Assembly: GCA_035489435.1 (NCBI GenBank)
Contig: DATHKG010000181.1
Source: DATHKG01 sp035489435
Lineage (GTDB): Bacteria; Bacteroidota; Bacteroidia; Chitinophagales; Chitinophagaceae
Strand: one strand, 5' to 3'
DNA: 64,000 nucleotides
Part shown: positions 43,945 through 51,156 of the stretch, piece by piece
Numbering within the stretch: position 1 is the stretch's first letter
Layout: every line of letters begins with the position of its first letter
Made by a program: the position numbers and the translations under genes
Notes under the pieces: generated by a model
Databases searched by the model: none
Told to the model about the DNA's origin: nothing
Seen by the model: only the letters and a program-made list of their open reading frames with translations

Positions 43945-45408
43945 TCATTTCTTCATCGTCCGCGCAATCCGAAACCCAACACTATCACGCCGTTCATCAG
44001 GAATATAACCTTCATTTCGGGCGGCCGACCGAAGATAATCAGCACCGTAAGTATATGAACCGCCCTTGCGAGGTCGCTTATAATCTTTTGAAACAATAAG
44101 TGAACTATCTTTTGAATCAGTCCACACAGAATCTTTTGAAGCCGACAGATAGTATTGAACCCAGCTCTGTCCCCATTCCCACACGTTTCCATACACATCA
44201 AACAAGCCAAAATCATTTGGCTTAAGCTGTCCGCCGGGCCAGGGTTTTTCATTAAATGTGTTTCCGGTATACCAGGAATACTCGCGGAGCAATTCTTCCG
44301 ATCCTCCAAAAAATCTGGAAGTACAGCTACCCGATCTGGATGCATATTCATATTCAGCTTCTGTGGGTAAACGATATCCGCTGCGCTCAAGATAGTTATC
44401 AGGAAGATGCATGCCTTCTTTTATTTCAGGTAATGTTGGATAACACCATTCTTCTTTCGGAATGCCTTCCTGTTCGCTCAGCCAGTTGCAATATTGTGCA
44501 GCTTCATACCATGTCATGAGTATTTGTGGGCAATCATCGTCAATGATCCTTGTTTTCATAATGGCTCCATTTCGAGAAGGATCTTTTGCGCCACCCGACT
44601 GAGCCAAAGTTTTGATCGCCGGATTTGCATCCAAAAATTCCTGGAACTGTCCAACGCTCACTTCTTTGGTAGCGATAGCAAAAGATCTTGGTATTAGCTG
44701 ACGGTGTTGCAATTCAATTGGTGACTTGTCTCGCCCGGGTTCATTGCCCGGTGAACCCATTAGAAATTCTACTGGCCCTTCAATAATGGCCATGGGTTGT
44801 TGTTTACTTGTCAAAAACCATTTGCGATTTCCTGAAGGTTTCCCCGCAAGCTGGCTGTCAATATGCTTCAATGCTGCTGCCTGCTTCCAATCGAGAGCAA
44901 GTTTCCCCCAACCGCGGGTACTGTTTCGCAGCAGCCAATCTATGGCTGAATGAACTCCCGGATCGGGATCGTTTTGATAAGCGGGGAGCAGTTTGGTGAG
45001 TATTCTTTGCCTGAGTTGCGCGGAGACTTGTTTATCAGAAAACCCGCCGAGACTAAGGATCAGCGCCCGACGTATGGAAACGTCTTTTTCCTTTTCCAAA
45101 CGGTCGACTATTATGGTTGGTTGCAAACCAGAACGCCCCACATCGCGGACAAAGTATGAACGCATAGATGGATCGGCACTACTCCGAAGATATGGCCATA
45201 CAAGCTCTCCCTTGCCTGTCCGCAATAATTCGATTGCAGCCTCAGCCTTCGTTTTCGCATGTGCGTCAATGTTAGCTAAATCAGCTTGCATTAGTATGCC
45301 CTGTTTTAGGATACTTGCATAATCTTGCTGAGCGGTGGCAGATAATACGCAGCAAAGTACAGGCAATAGAATGCCCAAAGGAAATAGTTTCCCTGTTTTA
45401 AATATCAT
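43945..45408 (-). CDS. Formylglycine-generating-enzyme-like protein (SUMF1) with N-terminal HEAT-like repeats
   Basis: A 487-residue exported protein. A signal peptide ends near residue 27. Residues ~50-175 contain HEAT-like helical repeats (SMRSYFVRDVGRSGLQPTII, VSIRRALILSLGGFSD, PDPGVHSAIDWLLRN). Residues ~210-485 form the C-type-lectin-like SUMF1 fold: FLMGSPGNEPGRD, RSFAIATKEVSVGQFQEFL, YRLPTEAEYEYASR, GLFDVYGNVWEWGQ, RKGGSY and SVGFRIAR. The active-site cysteines of true formylglycine generators are not obvious, so it is probably a binding protein of the SUMF1-like type. Such proteins are often linked with BlaR/M56 signalling, which is encoded next to it on the same strand (48 nt away). 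Confidence 0.8.
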   Translation of the reverse strand: MIFKTGKLFPLGILLPVLCCVLSATAQQDYASILKQGILMQADLANIDAHAKTKAEAAIELLRTGKGELVWPYLRSSADPSMRSYFVRDVGRSGLQPTIIVDRLEKEKDVSIRRALILSLGGFSDKQVSAQLRQRILTKLLPAYQNDPDPGVHSAIDWLLRNSTRGWGKLALDWKQAAALKHIDSQLAGKPSGNRKWFLTSKQQPMAIIEGPVEFLMGSPGNEPGRDKSPIELQHRQLIPRSFAIATKEVSVGQFQEFLDANPAIKTLAQSGGAKDPSRNGAIMKTRIIDDDCPQILMTWYEAAQYCNWLSEQEGIPKEEWCYPTLPEIKEGMHLPDNYLERSGYRLPTEAEYEYASRSGSCTSRFFGGSEELLREYSWYTGNTFNEKPWPGGQLKPNDFGLFDVYGNVWEWGQSWVQYYLSASKDSVWTDSKDSSLIVSKDYKRPRKGGSYTYGADYLRSAARNEGYIPDERRDSVGFRIARTMKK

Positions 45409-45456
45409 GGCAATTTGGTTTTTAGAATTTTTTTTCTACTTGAATTTACCGTTGGG

Positions 45457-46701
45457 CTATCCTTCTTCTTTGAAAGATCTTTTGATGGTACTTTCTTTAG
45501 ATTTTTCTGAAGAAACCCTTGGTTTGGTGCTGTACCGTTCTGAATATTCTTTTTTGCCCGCGCCATCGCTGGAGTTACCGCTCTTTATTCCAATGATTTC
45601 TCCTGGCGAAAGAGCCCCATCGCTTTTGTCGTTCTTTCCTGGTGGTGATGAATTTTTTTCTGGAAATTTTAGATGCGTGAACTCAACTTTAGTGTCCTTT
45701 TTCGTAGTGCTCGGTTTTGGATGTGATGTAGAACTTGTTTTGGGTTTTTCAATTTCAGGTGCAGCAGGTTTTAATTGTGCAGTAAGTGGCTTTTCCGGAA
45801 CATCACTGGGTTTCATAGAATACATCTGCGTCGCATTCATCATTTTTCGTGTAATTGTACACGATAATATGGTTGAAAGCAGGATAAGAATAGGAATGAT
45901 CAAATACTTTCTTTCGAAAGAATAACCGGTTTTTTGGGAGGAACTAATCATCGTAAGTCGACGTTGTACGGAGGAATTGAAGAATGCTTGCGAAGGACTC
46001 AAATACTGTCCATTGTTCACCGAACGTAGCAGCATTTGCGCAAATGTTTCCGAATCGCCTTCATCAATGGAAGCTGCATCGGCAAGAAATTCATGCACCA
46101 TCGATAACTCTCGCTGAATAAGCCAGTAAAACGGGTTCACCCAAAAAATGCAACAAACTAATTGTGTAAATAATTTGTCATGGCTATGGCGTTGACGTAT
46201 ATGCGCCAGTTCATGCATAAAGATCCGTTCACCTGCCGGTTCTTCAACAGAAATAGTTTTCTTCCAAAATAATTTATCAAAAAAAGAAAAAGGTGCTTGC
46301 TCAAGATCCGATTCAATAAAATAAAAGCCGTTCATGGGTTGAATAAAATGCCTTTTCACTAATATCATCATTCGGCATATTCTGACAATGAGACTTACTA
46401 ACAATACAAATCCCAACCCTACAAAAGCAACCACCAACGCAGCCTCCCATGAAAACGAAACGACACTATCTACATAGGTTTGGGAGTATGGGCTTGCACC
46501 TGGGTCATGGGATGGAAGGATTTCTAAAGAATAGATTCTCCAATTGAGGAGAGGAATCGACAATGAGCCTGGTATCGAAAGCAATAAAAAAGCACGATTG
46601 AAATGATGTAGTTTTTTATTTCTTAGAAAAATAAAATAGTAGATATAGAAGATCCCCGAACAGATCACAACCTTTAGCAAAAAGATGAAGATTGAGCTCA
46701 T
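45457..46701 (-). CDS. M56 family (BlaR1/MecR1-like) membrane metallopeptidase
   Basis: A 414-residue membrane sensor protease. Hydrophobic segments lie at about 4-24, 38-55, 85-112 and 268-286. The zinc site HELAH (H-E-x-x-H) is at residue ~170, with the third ligand probably in VHEFLAD near 208. The C-terminal ~120 residues are low-complexity and rich in Pro, Ser and Lys, so no penicillin-binding sensor domain is attached. By the BlaR1 model the protease inactivates the BlaI-type repressor encoded upstream; its signal is unknown. The start overlaps the BlaI gene by 4 nt. Confidence 0.85.
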   Translation of the reverse strand: MSSIFIFLLKVVICSGIFYIYYFIFLRNKKLHHFNRAFLLLSIPGSLSIPLLNWRIYSLEILPSHDPGASPYSQTYVDSVVSFSWEAALVVAFVGLGFVLLVSLIVRICRMMILVKRHFIQPMNGFYFIESDLEQAPFSFFDKLFWKKTISVEEPAGERIFMHELAHIRQRHSHDKLFTQLVCCIFWVNPFYWLIQRELSMVHEFLADAASIDEGDSETFAQMLLRSVNNGQYLSPSQAFFNSSVQRRLTMISSSQKTGYSFERKYLIIPILILLSTILSCTITRKMMNATQMYSMKPSDVPEKPLTAQLKPAAPEIEKPKTSSTSHPKPSTTKKDTKVEFTHLKFPEKNSSPPGKNDKSDGALSPGEIIGIKSGNSSDGAGKKEYSERYSTKPRVSSEKSKESTIKRSFKEEG

Positions 46702-47060
46702 TTTTTTGACTTTTTAAGTTGATTCAGCAGCAGCTCGATTTCCTGTACTGATAATTTTTTTTCATCAACCAAAAATGAGATCACATTGCTAAAGGATCCC
46801 TGGAAATAGCCTTTGGCTACATTCGTTAATGTACTTGAAGAATAGTCTTCCCTGGAAATGGATGGATAGTAACGAAAGAACCTGCCGATGCTCTCGGTAG
46901 TTACAAAACCCTTGTCAACAAGTGTTTTCAAAATTGTAGCCACTGTATTTTTATGTGGCTGCGGAACCGGCATGACTTCAACAATTTCCATGAGTCCTCC
47001 GTTTTCCAGTTCCCATAAAACTTTCATCACCTGCTCTTCGGCTCTCGTTAATGATTTCAT
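46698..47060 (-). CDS. BlaI/MecI/CopY family repressor
   Basis: A 120-residue winged-helix repressor. Residues ~5-70 form the DNA-binding domain (LTRAEEQVMKVLWELENGG and KNTVATILKTLVDKGFVTTE), with the dimerisation helices in the last ~40 residues. Its start codon lies inside a 28-bp palindrome, so the protein most likely represses its own operon by blocking that site. It forms a two-gene operon with the M56 peptidase. Confidence 0.9.
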   Translation of the reverse strand: MKSLTRAEEQVMKVLWELENGGLMEIVEVMPVPQPHKNTVATILKTLVDKGFVTTESIGRFFRYYPSISREDYSSSTLTNVAKGYFQGSFSNVISFLVDEKKLSVQEIELLLNQLKKSKK

Positions 47061-47107
47061 TTAAACTATAATTATAGTTTAAATGTAGAACTATATATTT
47101 AGTTTAA
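47058..47107 (-). promoter_or_regulatory. Two operator-like sites AACTA-N6-TAGTT at the BlaI promoter
   Basis: Site 1 is the core of a perfect 28-bp palindrome at 47058-47085 that includes the start codon: AACTA (47064-47068), six bases, TAGTT (47075-47079). Site 2 has the same arms and spacing: AACTA (47089-47093), six bases, TAGTT (47100-47104). The centres lie 25 bp apart. The pattern differs from the TACA-N2-TGTA operators of staphylococcal BlaI, but two closely spaced palindromes are typical for this family. Confidence 0.75.
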
Positions 47108-47157
47108 AAAATAATTTTTTAGGGCGTGGGAAAATATTTGGAACTGTTCTTGAGAAA

Positions 47158-47599
47158 ATGAATTTACGTGCAGGGGTGGAAACAAGTCAGGGTCTAAAAG
47201 CCGAACTTGTGGGTTATACCTCAATCAAAAATATTAAACCAGGTACCAGCCCGGAATATTCTCTTTCAAAAATTATCAATCAGGATACAAGCCTGACTAT
47301 TAATAAGTTTATTCAATTTTAAAAGTGCAGGATTTGAAGAATCTAATAGTGAACATTTTGTTGGCTATCAGTTAGACGAAAATTGGCTGGATGATCCTTC
47401 ACCTATAATAAGATTATGGGCTTTATTTAATGATAGTAATTTATTTGCTATTGTCCATTCAAGAAAATTAAACATCAGAACTTCTGAATCAATTAATTTA
47501 AAGCGTGGATTTTCATTTACAGTAATAGGAAGCCGAAACCCGGAAACAGTAAATGAATTCGTAAAAGAGTTCAATTCTTATATAGTTCAGGTAGATTAA
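47158..47599 (+). pseudogene. Small unknown protein gene broken by a frameshift
   Basis: From the ATG at 47158 a frame reads MNLRAGVETSQGLKAEL and on to SLTINKFIQF, stopping at 47320-47322. A second frame continues at once with FKSAGFEESNSEHFVGYQLD, then WLDDPSPIIRLWALF, and ends VKEFNSYIVQVD at 47597-47599. Joined, they make a ~147-residue soluble protein. The break lies in the T4A4 run at 47317-47324, a place prone to slippage or sequencing error. No family is recognised. Confidence 0.6.
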
Positions 47600-47727
47600 T
47601 TGTTACATCGACGTTACGCGTCATGGCACAAAGCCATAGCAGAAACTCGTCGGGAATTAAGACAATTTAACCGTACAAGGGTACGGACAAGGAAAGAATT
47701 GCTCTAACTTTAGTAAAATAATTTTTA

Positions 47728-48579
47728 ATGAAACAGTATAAATGGATGATGTTTCTTTTGCTTCCGTTCATAGTGGTATTGGGTTTTACCAATCCATTTC
47801 ATCAAAAGAATGACTGGACAAAATTGTTCAATGGCAAAGACCTTAGCGGCTGGGATACTTACCTGGCTCCTCCCCGTGATGATGCAGGAAAAAAGATGAG
47901 TGATATACCTGTTGGGCTGAATAATGATCCCAACCATGTTTTCAGTATAGTGAATGAAGGTGCAGAAAAAGTTATCCGCATTTCAGGCCAGGAATGGGGT
48001 GGCATCTCAACTGTAAAAGAATACGACAATTTTCATTTGCAATTAATGTTTAAATGGGGCTCTTTAACATGGGGACAAAAAAAGGGAAAGAAAAAAGACA
48101 GCGGGCTGCTATACTTTGCCGTGGGTAAGCATGGAGCAGATGGTGGTGCATGGATGCGCAGCCAGGAATTTCAAATACAGGAGGGAGACAGTGGCGATTA
48201 TTGGGGTGTGGCAGGTGGTATGGAAGATGTTAAGGCAATAAAAAAATCAGACAGCGAATATGTGTACAATCCTGCGGGACAGTTATATACTTTCAGTGCA
48301 ACCAGTAAAGTGGGAAGACGTTGCATGATAGGATTGGATGCCGAGAAGCCTTCCGGTGAGTGGAACACACTTGATCTCTATTGTCACGGTGACACAAGTA
48401 TACATATGATAAATGGAAAAGTGATGATGGTATTATATCATTCCCGGCAAATGGATAACGGGCAGGCAAGCCCGCTTGCAAAAGGTAAACTGCAGATACA
48501 ATCTGAAGGCGCAGAAATTTATTATAAGGATATTATGATCAGGTCAATTGATGCAATTCCGGCAGAATTGCTAAAATAA
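47728..48579 (+). CDS. DUF1080 (3-keto-disaccharide hydrolase-type) secreted protein
   Basis: A 283-residue protein with an N-terminal signal or anchor at residues 6-22 (MMFLLLPFIVVLGF). The rest matches DUF1080: WTKLFNGKDLSGWDTYLAP at ~30-48, a GEWNTLDLYCHGDTSIHMINGKVM block near 210, and a final GKLQIQSEGAEIYYKDIMIR. These concanavalin-A-like proteins act on sugars; some split 3-keto-glucosides. It should be periplasmic or on the surface. It is convergent with the DeoR-type regulator gene at 48624. Confidence 0.85.
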   Translation: MKQYKWMMFLLLPFIVVLGFTNPFHQKNDWTKLFNGKDLSGWDTYLAPPRDDAGKKMSDIPVGLNNDPNHVFSIVNEGAEKVIRISGQEWGGISTVKEYDNFHLQLMFKWGSLTWGQKKGKKKDSGLLYFAVGKHGADGGAWMRSQEFQIQEGDSGDYWGVAGGMEDVKAIKKSDSEYVYNPAGQLYTFSATSKVGRRCMIGLDAEKPSGEWNTLDLYCHGDTSIHMINGKVMMVLYHSRQMDNGQASPLAKGKLQIQSEGAEIYYKDIMIRSIDAIPAELLK

Positions 48580-48623
48580 TTATTAAATACTCTTCGCTCC
48601 TTATTAGGTGGCTTAGAGGTGGC

Positions 48624-49376
48624 TCAGATCAGCCGGATCCCCAGACCTCTGAAGTCATCGAGCCTGGGGTCATCGGCAGGCAGGTCTGTGATTAATCCTT
48701 TGATCTCTTTTAATTCACAAACCTTATAATGCTCTGTAACATTTAATTTCGAATTATTGGCCAAGACAATGGTTTTAGCAGCGTTTTTCAGCATTTGCTG
48801 TTTTACTTCACCGTCGGATTGAAAAACGGCGGAAATGCCAAGGTCTTTTTGGAGAGCACAAGTTCCCATCAGGAATAGGTCTGCGATGTATTTAGCGGCT
48901 TCGCCACAGGTCTGTCCTCCCGTGTTAGCGGCCGTCTCGCGATCATATATTCCCCCCAGCACGATAAGCTCGATATGCCTGAATGTAGAAATGATCGGTA
49001 CCAGGGCCATATTGTTGGTTACCAGCCTGAACTTCGAATTGGCGGTCAGATGTGACGCCACTGCACAGATGGTCGAGCCGCCATCCATAAAGACCGTCTG
49101 CCCCTCCCTGATCAGCTGCAGCGTTTTTAAGGCAATAATATTCTTTTCTTCTGACTGGTACCGGGTCCGATCCTGGAAGCTGAGCGGATTCTTTGAAAGG
49201 GATATGGCGCCGCCGCGTACTTTCAGGAGCAAGCCGTTATTATGAAGCGATTCTATATCTCTTCTGATCGTGTCTTCAGAGACGTTCAGTTCACCCGCAA
49301 GGGATTCGTAATTGGCTTTATCCTTCTTTTTAATAAGGTTGAGGATATGACTGAATCGTTCTTCTTTTAACATCAC
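48624..49376 (-). CDS. DeoR/GlpR family transcriptional regulator
   Basis: A 250-residue sugar-type repressor. The helix-turn-helix domain is at residues ~5-55: LKEERFSHILNLIKKKDK, ESLAGELNVSEDTIRRDIE and GGAISL. The sugar-phosphate-binding DeoRC domain follows (IALKTLQLIREGQTVFMDGGST near 83, LVTNNMALVPII near 117, ADLFLMGTCAL). It most likely senses a phosphorylated sugar. It is followed by the HAD gene pointing the same way, 38 nt upstream on the minus strand, and they could be co-transcribed. Confidence 0.88.
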   Translation of the reverse strand: MMLKEERFSHILNLIKKKDKANYESLAGELNVSEDTIRRDIESLHNNGLLLKVRGGAISLSKNPLSFQDRTRYQSEEKNIIALKTLQLIREGQTVFMDGGSTICAVASHLTANSKFRLVTNNMALVPIISTFRHIELIVLGGIYDRETAANTGGQTCGEAAKYIADLFLMGTCALQKDLGISAVFQSDGEVKQQMLKNAAKTIVLANNSKLNVTEHYKVCELKEIKGLITDLPADDPRLDDFRGLGIRLI

Positions 49377-49414
49377 GTTTGTTGTGAATTAGACAATAAC
49401 ATTGCAATCCAGGG

Positions 49415-50017
49415 CTAGAGAAGACCCGAAACATGAAGCTCGTGTCTCAAATCTGTTTGCTCTGACACATGAATTGTAGAAAAGCCCATGCCTTTTGCGG
49501 TATCGATATTATTCCGGTTATCATCAATGAAGAGCGTGCTTTTCGGATCTAAATGATAACGTTCTAAGATCACCCTGAAAATCTTTTTATCCGGCTTGAC
49601 CAACTTCTCTTCGCCGGAAACAACTATGCCATCGAACAATTTAAAAAAGGAAAATCTTTTCAATGCTATCGGGAAGGTTTCCGCCGACCAGTTCGTTAAT
49701 CCGTATAACTTATACTTCAGCTTCAATTCCCGCAAAAGTGCAACATTTTCGGGAATCTCTCCCTTCAGCATCTTGTCCCATTGTTCATAAAACAGCTGGA
49801 TCTTTGAATGGTAATCCGGGAATTGGCGTTGGAGAAGTTCGGTAGCTTCCGCCAGCAACCGGCCTTTGTCCTGCTGAAGATTCCATTCTTCCCATCCGAT
49901 ATGGGCGAGGAAAACTTCCATTGAGGCATCATCCCCAAATTCCCGGCGATAAAAGTGCCGGGGGTTCCAGTCTACCAGGACGCCTCCGAAATCGAATATT
50001 ATTGTTGTTATTTCCAC
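49415..50017 (-). CDS. HAD-superfamily phosphatase
   Basis: A 200-residue HAD hydrolase of subfamily IA. The nucleophile motif is DFGGVLVDWNP (the common variant with Asp at residue 9), motif II is GLTNWS near 103, motif III has a lysine in EEKLVKPDKKIF near 143, and motif IV is FIDDNRNNI near 162. Family members with this pattern dephosphorylate sugars such as glucose-1-phosphate (YihX-type). It sits between the VOC gene (9 nt) and the DeoR regulator gene (38 nt) on the same strand, probably one operon. Confidence 0.87.
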   Translation of the reverse strand: MEITTIIFDFGGVLVDWNPRHFYRREFGDDASMEVFLAHIGWEEWNLQQDKGRLLAEATELLQRQFPDYHSKIQLFYEQWDKMLKGEIPENVALLRELKLKYKLYGLTNWSAETFPIALKRFSFFKLFDGIVVSGEEKLVKPDKKIFRVILERYHLDPKSTLFIDDNRNNIDTAKGMGFSTIHVSEQTDLRHELHVSGLL

Positions 50018-50026
50018 CGGTAGTCT

Positions 50027-50416
50027 TTATGCCGAGATTTCTAAAATATTGCCTTCGGGGTCCAGGATAACGCTTTCATAATATCCATCCCCTGTTATCC
50101 TCGGCTCGCCAAAAATGGTATAGTTGTCCTTTCTTAGCCTTTCTGTCAGCGCATTGACCTGGTCTTTCCCGCCAACTGAAATGGTAAAGTGGGCAAGCCC
50201 CATATTAAATCCTCTTTTTCCGTCGATAGAGGTAATATCGGGACGGGTCATCAACTCCAGTCGTGTTTTGCCTTTACCGAAGAGAACAAAATAAGCGGTG
50301 AACTGCTTAGCGGGATTTACATATTTTTCTCCCGAAGTTGTATCGAAGTATTTCAGATAAAAATCTCTCATGCCTTCCAGATCGCGGACCCAAATTGCGA
50401 GGTGTTCGATTTGCAT
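50027..50416 (-). CDS. VOC family (glyoxalase-like) protein
   Basis: A 129-residue protein with the vicinal-oxygen-chelate fold. It starts MQIEHLAIWVRDLEGMRDFY with the first metal-binding histidine (H5), has HFTISVGGKDQVNAL near 76 and YYESVILDPEGNILEI at the end with the glutamate ligand. These proteins are isomerases, dioxygenases or binding proteins. The true substrate is unknown. It is the first gene of a probable VOC-HAD-DeoR operon. Confidence 0.87.
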   Translation of the reverse strand: MQIEHLAIWVRDLEGMRDFYLKYFDTTSGEKYVNPAKQFTAYFVLFGKGKTRLELMTRPDITSIDGKRGFNMGLAHFTISVGGKDQVNALTERLRKDNYTIFGEPRITGDGYYESVILDPEGNILEISA

Positions 50417-50606
50417 AGGTGTTGCTATTTTTTACTATGTTTTGATTATTCGGCGACTATCTTACCCTGCATGGTTCCCCAATGACCGGGGAAACTATAG
50501 GTATAATTTTAGAATAGCCGTAAACGGAAAAAAGGATTACTGTAAAAAGCCGGCAATCGTTAGGTTATGTTTCATTTTCGGAGATTTTTGGAAATTCAGA
50601 TATCAT

Positions 50607-50640
50607 TTGCAATATTATACAAATTTGCACAATATTGCAA
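50607..50640. repeat. 10-bp inverted repeat beside the SDR remnant
   Basis: TTGCAATATT (50607-50616) and AATATTGCAA (50631-50640) are perfect inverted copies with a 14-nt spacer. It may be a regulator site or a weak hairpin. The region 50417-50640 has no gene. Confidence 0.6.
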
Positions 50641-51057
50641 GCAATTCTCCCTGAAATCCTTTTTCGGATAATGACCGTAACACGCAGCTTATCGCCAGCT
50701 TCCTGGCACAAGCCCTCAGAGATGGCTCGCACAGCGAACTTTGTGCCTGAATAAACAGACATGCCCGGTGTAGTTTTAATTCCAGCTACAGAGGCAGTTG
50801 ATGATATGCCCGAAACCCTGCTTACGAAAAACTGGAAGCGCTGCTGTGATGCCATAAAGTACACCTTTGATATTAATGTCAATCATTTCCTCCCAGTCCT
50901 CAACACTCAAATCGTCGAGTGGGGATATCGGCATAATACCGGCATTATTAAACATGACATCAAGCTTGATGAGCGACGCTGTTTTCACCAAAGCTATGGT
51001 TAAACGTGTCCGAAAAACGATGCATACAGCGTTGCAATGCATTGTTGTCCGCCCCAT
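50640..51057 (-). pseudogene. Short-chain dehydrogenase fragment with a frameshift
   Basis: One frame reads KLDVMFNNAGIMPISPLDDL, then VEDWEEMIDINIKGVLYGIT and GFGHIIN, which is the NNAG and coenzyme-binding part of an SDR. The catalytic part continues in another frame as STASVAGIKTTPGMSVYSGT with KFAVRAISEGL, containing the Y-x3-K pair. The frames switch near 50800-50815. The N-terminal G-x3-G-x-G motif and the C-terminus are absent, so it is an internal piece. Confidence 0.75.
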
Positions 51058-51156
51058 TGGAAGTCAATCATAAAATGGTTTAAGTTGCAACGAAATGCCG
51101 GATCTTTTGGACTTGCTGTTACTGTAGGAGTGGCTCATCCATAGTGTATAATAATC

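Noticed and set aside
45335..45925. Long plus-strand open frame of 196 codons
   Set aside because: It lies opposite the M56 peptidase C-terminus, whose frame has clear family motifs upstream and whose low-complexity tail produces a long open antisense frame by composition.
40367..47700. Direct repeat of the tRNA-Asp 3' end (attachment site) downstream of the AbiE genes
   Set aside because: I looked for the GGTTCGAGTCCCGTCC core and saw no copy; the far end of the supposed island is therefore not defined.
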